Shown piece after piece: positions 17,825 to 26,014 of a DNA stretch of 41,486 bases. Below the pieces are notes generated by a model. That model saw only the letters and a list, made by a program, of their open reading frames with translations, was not told where the DNA came from and did not search any database. Positions within the stretch are counted from its first letter, which is position 1. The number at the start of each line of letters is the position of its first letter. Made by a program: the position numbers and the translations under genes. The stretch covers positions 1 through 41,486 of the forward strand of contig JAJPIS010000089.1 in NCBI GenBank assembly GCA_021324635.1, written 5' to 3'. This stretch comes from Gemmatimonadota bacterium. Lineage in GTDB: Bacteria > Gemmatimonadota > Gemmatimonadetes > Gemmatimonadales > Gemmatimonadaceae.

Positions 17825-18936
17825 ACGGTAAGCCCCCGCGTTGCGAGGGCTTCGCTGGCCTCGGCCACTCGATCGTCGGCCTGCTGTCCCTCGAGCCATT
17901 CGGCCAGCTCGAGCAACCCGTCGTCGAACGAGACTCGTGGGTCGTACCCGAGCACGGCCCGGGCATGGTCGATATCGGCCACGCAGTGGCGGATATCGCC
18001 GACCCGGTATTTCCCCGTGATCTCCGCGCCGATGTACTCGCGGCCCATGACTCGCGCCATCCGGTCGGCGACCTCGCGGATCGTGATCGCGCGGCCGCTG
18101 CCGACGTTGAAGACATCGCCGTCGAGCCCGGGTGTGGCGATCGCCAGGCGGAACGCCCGCGCCACATCGCGCGCAGCCACGAAGTCCCGCTGCTGGAGAC
18201 CGTCCTCGAAGATCGTCGGCGGGCGGTCGTTGAGGAGACGGGAGGCGAAGATCGCGAGGACACCGGTGTACGGATTGGAGAGCGCCTGGCGAGTGCCGTA
18301 GGTGTTGAAGAGCCTGAGCGCCACCGCCGGGATCCCGTAGGCGCGGCCCACCATCAGGCAGAGCCGCTCCTGGTCGTACTTCGAGAGCGCGTAGACCGAG
18401 GCGATCGCGGGGACCTTGTCCTCGGGTGTCGGGATCGGCTCGAGGATCGTCCCGCGGGCGTCTCGCACCTCCCACTCGGCGGCTCGGAGCTGCGCCAACG
18501 ACCGCTCGGGCGCGGCCGTCCGGCGGCCGTCCAGCGTCCTGTACAGGCCTTCGCCGTAGAGGCTCATACTGGAGGCGACAACGAGACGCTCCACGGGGCG
18601 CTCGATCAAAGCCTCGAGCAGGATCGCGGTGCCGAGGTCGTTCACCGCGGTGTAGTGCGCGACCTCGTACATGCTCTGTCCGACTCCGACGGCGGCAGCC
18701 AGGTGGCAGACGACGTCGATGCCGCGAAGCGCGCGTCGAACGGCTGCGGGATCCCGCACATCGCCCACGACCAGCTCCACGTGTGGGTCCAGGTAGCCGG
18801 GGCGACCGCCGCCACTGCCGTGAACCTGTGGCGACAGATTGTCGAGCGCCCGCACGCGGTACCCGTGCTCCAGTAACTCATCGGCCAGGTGCGAGCCAAT
18901 GAATCCCGCCCCGCCGGTGATCAACACGTGTTGCAT
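17821..18936 (-). CDS. NAD-dependent nucleotide-sugar epimerase, dTDP-rhamnose 4-epimerase-like
   Basis: First gene of the leftward operon, 371 residues. GGAGFIG (8-14) binds NAD; ASSMSLYGEG (121-130) and YALSK (Y182, K186) complete the SDR triad. The combination of AAVGVGQSMYEV, SSMSLYGEGLY and ALRLFNTYG-RQALSNPYTGV is what I recall for dTDP-L-rhamnose 4-epimerase-like proteins (making dTDP-L-talose or related sugars), but related UDP-sugar epimerases cannot be excluded. The start ATG at 18936 has GGGAGG 6 bases upstream, which decides against in-frame ATGs at 18963 and 19083. Confidence 0.88.
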   Translation of the reverse strand: MQHVLITGGAGFIGSHLADELLEHGYRVRALDNLSPQVHGSGGGRPGYLDPHVELVVGDVRDPAAVRRALRGIDVVCHLAAAVGVGQSMYEVAHYTAVNDLGTAILLEALIERPVERLVVASSMSLYGEGLYRTLDGRRTAAPERSLAQLRAAEWEVRDARGTILEPIPTPEDKVPAIASVYALSKYDQERLCLMVGRAYGIPAVALRLFNTYGTRQALSNPYTGVLAIFASRLLNDRPPTIFEDGLQQRDFVAARDVARAFRLAIATPGLDGDVFNVGSGRAITIREVADRMARVMGREYIGAEITGKYRVGDIRHCVADIDHARAVLGYDPRVSFDDGLLELAEWLEGQQADDRVAEASEALATRGLTV

Positions 18937-19269
18937 CGCGTCCTCCCGTAAGGCTTCGGCCATCCGTGCGGGCGCCTGCCGTGTCGACTCGGTGTGGCGT
19001 GAGTCGCCCGCTTCGATTCGCACGTGACGACGCAGCGCATCGACCTCACCGTCCCCGCCCAGGCGTGATCGCTCGGTTTGCATCGGACGTGCCGTCGGTC
19101 GGGTCCGGCGCGCGAGACGGGGCGGCTGCGCCCGTCACCACCGGGCCGGGCAACTCGCAGGCCGCCAGTGGACGGGGTCGCGGAAATTCGTGCCGACCCT
19201 CACTCGGGTCCCGTTGCCCGGGCCGCCCCGTCGAGTCGTGACGGCGGCGGCTGTGATGCGTCCTGGGCC
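18937..19269. promoter_or_regulatory. Divergent intergenic region driving both arms of the glycan locus
   Basis: About 330 bases between the first genes of the two operons, so promoters for both arms should lie here. I see no convincing -10/-35 pair on either strand. The perfect arms CCGGGCAAC (19146-19154) and GTTGCCCGG (19213-19221) could form a long-range stem in the exporter leader. No ORF with recognisable content lies here. Part of the region may be the N-terminus of the exporter, whose start is uncertain. Confidence 0.5.
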
Positions 19270-21084
19270 GTGGTGAGCAGTCGGACTGACGGTGCCTGCG
19301 ACGGAGGCGGCAGGCGAGCGGTCGAACGCGCAGCGGCGTTCGTGCGCCCGCATCGGCGCCAGATTGCGGCGGTGCTGGGATTGGCGCTCGTGCTCGCCAT
19401 CTGCAACGCGGCCGAGCCGCTCGTCATGCGGCGCCTCTTCGACACGCTGGCGATCGGCCGCGGGTTGACGGCGCTCGGCTGGACGACGGTTGGGCTGGTC
19501 GGTCTCGAGGCGATCCGTGCGACGGTGGGCCGGCGGGTGAACGTCGGGACCTGGACCGTGCGCCTCGCCCTCGACTTTGCCGTGCGCGAAACCCTCGTGA
19601 CGAAGCTCGGCGCGCTCCCGCTCGCCTACCACCAGCGCGAGCGCGTCGGCGGCACGATCACGAAGCTCAACCGCTGCATCACGGAGTTCGTCGCCGGCGT
19701 TTGCGAGGTCGCGTTCAAGCTCCTCCCGACGGCCGTGTACCTGGGGCTGGCGGTCGTCGCGATGGCGCGCATGGAGTGGCGCCTGTCGCTGCTCGTTCTC
19801 CTGTTCGCCCCGATCCCGGCGCTCATCGCCGCTCGGGCGAGCCGGGTGCAGACGCGGCGTGAGCGGATGCTCGCGACCCTCTGGACACGGCTCTACGCCC
19901 GGTTTGCCGAGGTGCTCACGGGCATCGTGACCGTCAAGGGCTTCGCGATGGAGGGCGCCGAACGCGCGCGATTCCTTCGCGCCACGACCCGCGGCAACGG
20001 GATCGTCCGGCGCGGGGTCACCACCGACTCGTGGATCGAGACGTGGCAGGGCCTCGCGACGACGTTGGCGCGCATCTCGGCCCTCGCGTGGGGGGGCGTG
20101 CTCGTCTATCGGGGCGAGATCACCCTGGGCACGTTGATCGCCTTCCTCGGCTACATCGCCGGATTGTTCGGGCCGGTGCAGGGCCTCACGACGATGTATC
20201 AGACTTCGCGCCGGGCGCTGGTCGCACTGGAGCAGATCTTCGACATCCTCGATCAGCCCGGGGACGCGGCCGACGCCGTTGACGCTCGGCGCCTGGGTCC
20301 GATCCGGGGCGACGTGACCTTCCGGAACGTGTCGTTCGCGTACCCCACGGGCGACCTCGTCCTCGAGGACGTCACGCTGCACATCGGAGCCGGGGAGTCG
20401 ATCGCGCTCGTCGGACCAAGCGGGAGCGGCAAGACCACACTCCTCATGCTCCTCCAGCGCTTCTACCTGCCGACTGCCGGCCACGTCAGCATCGATGGAG
20501 TCGACATCGCCGGAGTGGCCCAGGAGTCGCTTCGCGGGCAGTTGGGCGTCGGGTTCCAGGACGTGCACCTGTTCCACGACACCGTGTGCGCCAACATAAT
20601 GTATGGGAGCCCACAGGCTACCCGCGCCGAGGTCGAGGCTGCCGCCCGCGCGGCGAACGCGCACGACTTCATCGTGCAGTTGCCGGACGGATACGACACG
20701 GTGCTCGGCGAGCGCGGCGCCGGGCTCTCCGGCGGGCAGCGTCAGCGCGTGGCCATCGCGCGCGCGGTGCTCCGCCAGCCGCCGATCCTGCTGCTCGATG
20801 AGGCGACCTCGGCGCTCGACGGGCCGACGGAGACGGCCGTCCGCGACGCCGTGACGCGACTTTCCCGGGGCCGGACCACCATTGTCGTCGCCCACCGCCT
20901 CTCGACGATCATGAACGCCGACCGGATCGTGGTCATGGAGGCCGGGCGCATCGTCGCCATCGGGACGCACGCCGATCTCGTCCGCGATTGCGACCTCTAC
21001 CGGCATCTGTTCGCGACCGCACTGGCCGAGGCCGAGGACGAGGCCGCGGTCTCGACGGTCGAGTCGCTTCAAAGCGCAGCCTGA
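19270..21084 (+). CDS. ABC exporter, fused membrane and ATPase domains (MsbA-like half-transporter)
   Basis: First gene of the rightward arm and the only transporter tied to the glycan locus. From the GTG chosen it has 604 residues. Six membrane helices span about 30-310. The ATPase domain has Walker A GPSGSGKTT (from 382), signature LSGGQRQR (486-493), Walker B ILLLDEATSALD (506-517) and the H-loop histidine about 542. The size and domain order fit homodimeric lipid-linked-oligosaccharide or peptide exporters. Given the neighbours, the cargo is probably a lipid-linked glycan or secreted oligosaccharide. The start is uncertain: the frame is open back to 19078, but the fold begins after about 19310, and GTG codons at 19270 and 19273 lack a clear ribosome binding site. 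Confidence 0.88.
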   Translation: MVSSRTDGACDGGGRRAVERAAAFVRPHRRQIAAVLGLALVLAICNAAEPLVMRRLFDTLAIGRGLTALGWTTVGLVGLEAIRATVGRRVNVGTWTVRLALDFAVRETLVTKLGALPLAYHQRERVGGTITKLNRCITEFVAGVCEVAFKLLPTAVYLGLAVVAMARMEWRLSLLVLLFAPIPALIAARASRVQTRRERMLATLWTRLYARFAEVLTGIVTVKGFAMEGAERARFLRATTRGNGIVRRGVTTDSWIETWQGLATTLARISALAWGGVLVYRGEITLGTLIAFLGYIAGLFGPVQGLTTMYQTSRRALVALEQIFDILDQPGDAADAVDARRLGPIRGDVTFRNVSFAYPTGDLVLEDVTLHIGAGESIALVGPSGSGKTTLLMLLQRFYLPTAGHVSIDGVDIAGVAQESLRGQLGVGFQDVHLFHDTVCANIMYGSPQATRAEVEAAARAANAHDFIVQLPDGYDTVLGERGAGLSGGQRQRVAIARAVLRQPPILLLDEATSALDGPTETAVRDAVTRLSRGRTTIVVAHRLSTIMNADRIVVMEAGRIVAIGTHADLVRDCDLYRHLFATALAEAEDEAAVSTVESLQSAA

Positions 21085-21092
21085 TCGCCCGA

Positions 21093-21118
21093 GCGGGCGG
21101 CCGCCGGGTGCCGCCCGC
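21093..21118 (+). terminator. GC-rich hairpin after the exporter gene
   Basis: A perfect 9-bp stem, GCGGGCGGC (21093-21101) with GCCGCCCGC (21110-21118), and an 8-base loop begins 9 bases after the exporter stop. There is no T-run, so it is not a classical intrinsic terminator. It may be an attenuator or an RNA-stability element that lowers expression of the downstream genes relative to the exporter. Confidence 0.45.
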
Positions 21119-21190
21119 CGCCTGACTCGACGGTTCGAGCGGCGCGGTCACGCGACCTGGCTGGCTTATTGCGCAGCACGTCGGCCGGCG

Positions 21191-22297
21191 ATGAAACTCG
21201 TGATCTTTGGGCTCTCGGTCAGCTCGTCGTGGGGAAATGGGCACGCAACGATCTGGCGTGCACTCACAGGCGCCCTGGCTCGCCGGGGCCACCAGGTGAT
21301 CTTCTTCGAGCGCGATGTACCGTACTACGCGGCGCACCGCGACCTCACGACGTTGGCGCACGGCGAGCTGTGCCTGTACGACTCGTGGCCCGATGTCCGC
21401 TCGAGCGCGGCCCGGCACCTCCGCGAGGCGGACGTCGGAATCGTCACCTCGTATTGCCCGGACGGTCCCGAGGCCTCGGCGATCGTCCTCGGCGAGTGCA
21501 CCGGCGTGCGGGTGTTCTACGACCTCGACACGCCGGTGACGCTGGCCCGACTCGGCGCCGGCGAGCGAGTGAGCTATCTGCCAGCCGACGGACTGGGTGG
21601 ATTCGACCTCGTGCTCAGCTACACGGGCGGCCGCGCACTGAGCGATCTCCAGACGCGGCTTGGTGCACGACAGGTCGCACCGCTCTACGGCGCGGTCGAC
21701 CCGACCGTGCACCGACCCGCGCGGCCGAGCGGGGCACCGCGCGCCGATCTCTCGCACCTCGGCACCTACGCGGAGGACCGGCAGCCGACCCTCGACGCGC
21801 TCTTCATCGCGCCGGCGCGCCGGCTCCGTTCGCGGCGGTTTCTGCTCGGGGGCGCGCAGTACCCGCAGGCGTTCCCCTGGACCGAGAACATCTACTTCCG
21901 GCGCCACGTCCCCCCGGCCGAGCACCCGGTGTTCTACGCCGACTCCGCGCTCACGTTGAATGTCACGCGGCGGGCCATGGCCGCGATGGGGTACTGCCCG
22001 TCAGGACGGCTGTTCGAGGCCGCCGCGTGCGGCGTCCCCCTGCTGAGCGATGTGTGGGAAGGGCTGGACGCCTTCCTCACGCCCGGACGAGAGATTCTGA
22101 TCGCGACGACGACCGAGGAAGCCATCGAGGCGATCGAGTCGCCGCCCGAACGGTTGGCCGCGATCGCCGAGGCGGCGCGCGAGCGCGTGCTGAGCGACCA
22201 CACGGCCGAGCGGCGCGTCGTGGAGCTGGAAGGAATCCTCGAGAGCGTCCGCCACGGTGGCGAGGCGAGCCCGGAGCTCGCCGAGACGGCGCGCTGA
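21191..22297 (+). CDS. CgeB-type glycosyltransferase (D)
   Basis: A 368-residue GT-B protein, paralogue of glycosyltransferase A on the other arm. Shared blocks in order: GLSVSSSWGNGHAT (7-20), FFERDVPYYA (38-47), FYDLDTPVTLARL (109-121), GTYAEDRQPTLDAL (191-204), GGAQYPQAFPW (220-230) and RLFEAAACGVPLLSD (273-287). The last about 30 residues vary. The ATG at 21191 begins the conserved fold. About 106 bases separate it from the exporter, and the next gene starts 2 bases after its stop. Cytoplasmic; donor and acceptor unknown. Confidence 0.88.
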   Translation: MKLVIFGLSVSSSWGNGHATIWRALTGALARRGHQVIFFERDVPYYAAHRDLTTLAHGELCLYDSWPDVRSSAARHLREADVGIVTSYCPDGPEASAIVLGECTGVRVFYDLDTPVTLARLGAGERVSYLPADGLGGFDLVLSYTGGRALSDLQTRLGARQVAPLYGAVDPTVHRPARPSGAPRADLSHLGTYAEDRQPTLDALFIAPARRLRSRRFLLGGAQYPQAFPWTENIYFRRHVPPAEHPVFYADSALTLNVTRRAMAAMGYCPSGRLFEAAACGVPLLSDVWEGLDAFLTPGREILIATTTEEAIEAIESPPERLAAIAEAARERVLSDHTAERRVVELEGILESVRHGGEASPELAETAR

Positions 22298-22299
22298 CG

Positions 22300-23097
22300 A
22301 TGTGGGGGATCATCCCCGCGGCGGGCGTCGGGAGCCGCATCCAACCGCTGGCGTTCTCCAAGGAGCTGTTGCCCGTGGGGAGCCGGGTCGACGATGGCGT
22401 CGAGCGCCCGCGCGCGGTGAGCGAGTACCTGGTCGAGCGCATGATCGTGGGTGGCGCAACGAAGATCTGTTTCGTCGTCTCGCCGGGGAAGACGGACATC
22501 CTCACCTACTATGGCGGCGGCGTCTGCGCGGCTCACATTGCATACACCGTCCAGTCGCGCCCCGCCGGGCTCTGCGACGCGATCTTCCGCGCGCTGCCGC
22601 TCGTGGGCGCCGAGGAGTCGGTCGTCATCGGGCTCCCGGACACGATCTGGTTCCCGACCGACGCCCTGCGCGACCTCCCGAGCGACCGGCTGGCGTTCCT
22701 CCTGTTCCCGGTCGATCGCCCGGAGCTGTTCGATGCGGTGAGAACGGGCCCGGACGGCGCGGTGCAGGCGATCGAGGTGAAGACGCCATCGCCGTCGACC
22801 TCCTGGATCTGGGGCGCGTGCCGCATGCCGGCCGCCGTGCTGAGCGACCTGCACGTGCTCTGGGAGGAGCGCGAGGAGCGCGACGAGTACCTGGGCACAC
22901 TCGTCAACGCCTACCTCGCGGGGGGCGGACGAGCCGTGGGAATCAAGCGCGGCACCGCCTACGTCGACGTCGGGACGCTGCACGGCTACCGCGAGGCCAT
23001 CGCCCTCCTGCGGACGGCGGCAGACGATGCGACCCGTCTCCCATGGCGCGTCAACTCCACCCGCTCGAGCTCCTGGGCGCAGGCACCGGCCCGGTAG
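22300..23097 (+). CDS. Sugar-phosphate nucleotidyltransferase
   Basis: A 265-residue protein that should activate a sugar 1-phosphate to an NDP-sugar. The nucleotide-binding signature PAAGVGSRIQPLAFSKELLP (6-25) replaces the classical GGxGxRLxPxTxxxPKxLLP, with K21 as the expected lysine. The metal-binding aspartate is D114 (GLPDTIW), and YVDVGTLHGY (221-230) is the usual late block of glucose-1-phosphate thymidylyl/uridylyltransferases. The ATG is 2 bases after the glycosyltransferase stop. Its 3' end overlaps the PIG-L gene by 55 bases. It could supply the substrates of the epimerases in the leftward arm. The base and sugar specificity is not readable. Confidence 0.87.
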   Translation: MWGIIPAAGVGSRIQPLAFSKELLPVGSRVDDGVERPRAVSEYLVERMIVGGATKICFVVSPGKTDILTYYGGGVCAAHIAYTVQSRPAGLCDAIFRALPLVGAEESVVIGLPDTIWFPTDALRDLPSDRLAFLLFPVDRPELFDAVRTGPDGAVQAIEVKTPSPSTSWIWGACRMPAAVLSDLHVLWEEREERDEYLGTLVNAYLAGGGRAVGIKRGTAYVDVGTLHGYREAIALLRTAADDATRLPWRVNSTRSSSWAQAPAR

Positions 23098-23897
23098 CGG
23101 TCGTCGTCGCGCACCCGGACGACGAGATCATCGGCGCCGGTCACCTGTTACGATCGCTCCCGGACGCTGTGATCATCTACGTCACCGACGGGGCGCCGCA
23201 CGACATGGCGGATGCACGCGCGGCCGGCTGCATGACCCGCGAGGCCTACGCCGAGCGACGGCGGCGGGAGCGGGCAGCCGCCCTGACCGAGGTGGGACTG
23301 GGGCCGGACCGCACGCGGGATCTCGGGGCCGTGGACCAACAGGCGTCGTACGAGCTGAGCGCGCTGGCGCTCCGGCTCCGCGCCACGCTCGACGCGCTGC
23401 GCCCGGCGGCCGTCCTGACGCACTCCTACGAAGGAGGTCATCCCGACCACGACGCGACGGCGTTCATCGTGCACGCCGCCGCCGAGCCGCAGCTCGGGTC
23501 GAGCCGGCGTCCGACCACACGTGGCGGTGCGCCTCCGATCATCGAGCTCACGTCCTATCACGCGAGCGGCGGTCGGCGAGTCGTGGGCGTGTTCATTCCC
23601 CATCCGGCGGCCGGACCGGAAGTGTCCGTGGCGTTGACGGCGGCCGCGCGCCGCCGGAAGGCACGTCTGTACGCGTATCACCGGTCGCAGATCCGCGTCC
23701 TCGCGGACTGCCAGGTGGACGTGGAGCGGTTCCGGCGGGCACCGGCCTACGACTTCAGCCGGCCGCCGCACGCCGGCGTTCTCTGGTACGAGCGCTTCGG
23801 GTGGGGGATGCCCGGCGGCGGCCGCCAGTGGCGGGCGTTGGCCGCGGCTGCGCGCGCCGAGCTGGGCCTGGTACGGTCGGATGGAGGCTCGCCGTGA
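23043..23897 (+). CDS. PIG-L (LmbE-like) family deacetylase
   Basis: A 284-residue zinc-dependent N-deacetylase of the type that removes acetyl from N-acetylglucosamine-containing molecules (PIG-L, MshB, BshB). The metal motif AHPDDE is at 23-28 (H24, D27) with the third ligand in HPDHD (133-137). The start is the ATG at 23043, inside the end of the nucleotidyltransferase gene; the longer frame to 22257 is a shadow. The stop overlaps the next start as GTGA. It probably exposes an amine on a sugar, which the acetyltransferase-like half of the next protein or another enzyme could modify. Confidence 0.88.
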   Translation: MARQLHPLELLGAGTGPVAVVVAHPDDEIIGAGHLLRSLPDAVIIYVTDGAPHDMADARAAGCMTREAYAERRRRERAAALTEVGLGPDRTRDLGAVDQQASYELSALALRLRATLDALRPAAVLTHSYEGGHPDHDATAFIVHAAAEPQLGSSRRPTTRGGAPPIIELTSYHASGGRRVVGVFIPHPAAGPEVSVALTAAARRRKARLYAYHRSQIRVLADCQVDVERFRRAPAYDFSRPPHAGVLWYERFGWGMPGGGRQWRALAAAARAELGLVRSDGGSP

Positions 23898-26014
23898 AGG
23901 CGCGATCCGCGGGCGCCCCGCGCACGGTCCTCAGCGTGGCGTACCCGTTCGCGGCCGTCGGCCCCGATGCGGTCGGCGGAGCCGAACAGGTCCTGGCCGG
24001 CCTGGACGCCGCGCTCGTGCGCGCCGGGCACCGCTCGATCGTGATCGGGTGCGACGGCTCCCGGCCCGCCGGACGGCTGGTCGCGGTGCCGCCTCCGTCC
24101 GGACTGCTCGACGATCGGACGCGCGACCTCCACAGCGCGCGCGTGCGGGAGGCCGTCGACTGGGCGCTCGACCGCTGGGCGATCGACGTCGTGCACTATC
24201 ACGGCCTGGACTTCCACCGCTATCTGCCGTCGGTCAGCATGCCGGTCCTCGTGACGTTGCACCTGCCGCTCGACTGGTACCCGCGGGCGGCCCTCGTCTC
24301 CTCACGGCCGGACATCCACTTCGTCTGCGTATCCGATGCGCAGACGCGGGATCGGATCCTCCCGTCGCCGCTGCTCGCGACGATCCCGAACGGCGTGCCG
24401 GTCGACCGCTACGTCTGCGGCCGGGCGCGCCGGGCGTTCGCGCTCGTCCTGGGCCGGATCTGCCCCGAGAAAGGCGTGCATCTCGCGCTCGACGCCGCGC
24501 ATCGGGCCGACATGGACCTGCTGGTCGCGGGCGCCGTCTTTCCCTACGAGGCGCATGAGCGGTACTTCCGCGACGAAGTCGTTCCGCGACTCGACGCCCG
24601 CCGCCGGTTCGTCGGACCCGTCGGGCAGCGCGCCAAGCGGCGGCTGCTGGCGCGGGCAGCCTGCGTCGTGGTGCCCAGCCTGGCGCCGGAAACGAGCTCG
24701 CTCGTCGCCATGGAGGCGAGTGCCTCCGGCACGCCGGTGGTGGCGTTGGCCGCCGGGGCCCTTCCCGATCTCGTCGAGCACGGGCGAACCGGCTGGGTCG
24801 TCGAGCGGCCGGACGAGCTACCCGCCGCCATGCGTGCCGCGGCCCGCCTCTCGTCCGATGTGTGTCGCCGCACGGCGTGGGCGCGGTTCGACGCCCGCGT
24901 CACGGCCGACCGATATCTGGCGGTCTATGAACAGGTGAGTCGAGGACACGGGCGGGCCGCACCCGCCGCGCTTCGCGTGGAGGTCCTCCCGGAGCGTGCA
25001 TCGAGCGAGGATCTGGTCGACGAGTGGCGCACACTCTTCGAGCGGTGTCCGGACGCCACGCCCTTTCAGTCGCCGGACTGGCTATGCGCCTGGTGGCGCC
25101 GGCTGGCGCGTGGCGAGCCGAGACTCGCGACGGTCCGCGCCGGGACGGAGCTGGTGGGTCTCGCGTCGCTCTGCATCACGCGAAGCGCCGACGGGTGTTG
25201 CCTGCGCTTCGGCGGCGACAGCATCGGCGATTATGTCGACGTCCTCGCCGATCCTCGCTGGCGGATGGCGGTCGGGCGCGCGGTGTTGCGTGAAGCGCTC
25301 CGGCGCGATGCGGGATGGGACCGCGTCCAGCTCGGAAATCTGCCGCCCAACTCGCCGCTGCTTGCCGCCGCACGGGCGCTGCCGCGCGGCGCCATCGCCA
25401 CCGGCGACGGAATCCCCTGCCCCGCCATCCAGCTCGCGCCGACCTTCGAGGCCTATCTCGGGACGTTGAGCCAGGGCCGGCGGCGGAAGATCCGGCGGGC
25501 GGCGCGACTGTTCGCCGCGGCGCCGGGCGCGCGCATCGAGCCCGCCGGCGCGGACACGCTCGAGGGACTGCTCGACGCGCTGTTCGCGCTGCACGGGGCC
25601 CGCTGGAGGGCGCGCGGGGAGCGCGGGGTGCTCGCCGATCCAGGCATCCAGGCCTTTCACCGGGACGTCGCTGCCCGCTTCCTGTCGGCCGGCCTGCTCC
25701 GACTCTGGGTCGCACGGACCGCGGACGGGATCGCGGGCGTGTACTACGGGTTCGTGCGCGGCGATCGCGCGTATGCCTATCTCGGGGGCTTCGACCCCCA
25801 GTACGCGGCACTCAGCCCGGGCTCGCTGCTCATCGCACACGCGATCGATGATGCGTGCGCCCACGGGTGCCTGACATTCGATTTCCTCCGCGGGACCGAG
25901 TCGTACAAGTACGCCTGGGGTGCGAGCGATACCCCGACCCGTGTGCTCTCGGCAGGCGCGGCGCGTCGCGTCGCAGCCCCGCTCCAGCGCGCGGCACGGG
26001 TCGCGGCTCGATGA
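23894..26014 (+). CDS. Bifunctional protein: GT4 glycosyltransferase fused to a FemAB/BioF2-like GNAT acyltransferase
   Basis: A 706-residue two-domain protein. The N-terminal half (about 10-350) is a GT4 glycosyltransferase: VGGAEQVLAGL (27-37), IPNGVPVDRY (164-173), GRICPEKGVH (187-196) and the E-x7-E block PETSSLVAMEASASGTPVVA (265-284). After a short linker, the C-terminal half (about 370-700) is a FemAB/CelD-like GNAT fold: TPFQSPDWLCAWW (389-401), GRRRKIRRAARL (528-539), then YAYLGGFDPQYAALSPG (627-643) and FDFLRGTESYKYAWGA (662-677). The start GTG has GGAGG 6 bases upstream and overlaps the PIG-L stop as GTGA. Sugar transfer and acylation of a freed amine by one protein is a reasonable inference after PIG-L action. 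Confidence 0.87.
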   Translation: MKARSAGAPRTVLSVAYPFAAVGPDAVGGAEQVLAGLDAALVRAGHRSIVIGCDGSRPAGRLVAVPPPSGLLDDRTRDLHSARVREAVDWALDRWAIDVVHYHGLDFHRYLPSVSMPVLVTLHLPLDWYPRAALVSSRPDIHFVCVSDAQTRDRILPSPLLATIPNGVPVDRYVCGRARRAFALVLGRICPEKGVHLALDAAHRADMDLLVAGAVFPYEAHERYFRDEVVPRLDARRRFVGPVGQRAKRRLLARAACVVVPSLAPETSSLVAMEASASGTPVVALAAGALPDLVEHGRTGWVVERPDELPAAMRAAARLSSDVCRRTAWARFDARVTADRYLAVYEQVSRGHGRAAPAALRVEVLPERASSEDLVDEWRTLFERCPDATPFQSPDWLCAWWRRLARGEPRLATVRAGTELVGLASLCITRSADGCCLRFGGDSIGDYVDVLADPRWRMAVGRAVLREALRRDAGWDRVQLGNLPPNSPLLAAARALPRGAIATGDGIPCPAIQLAPTFEAYLGTLSQGRRRKIRRAARLFAAAPGARIEPAGADTLEGLLDALFALHGARWRARGERGVLADPGIQAFHRDVAARFLSAGLLRLWVARTADGIAGVYYGFVRGDRAYAYLGGFDPQYAALSPGSLLIAHAIDDACAHGCLTFDFLRGTESYKYAWGASDTPTRVLSAGAARRVAAPLQRAARVAAR

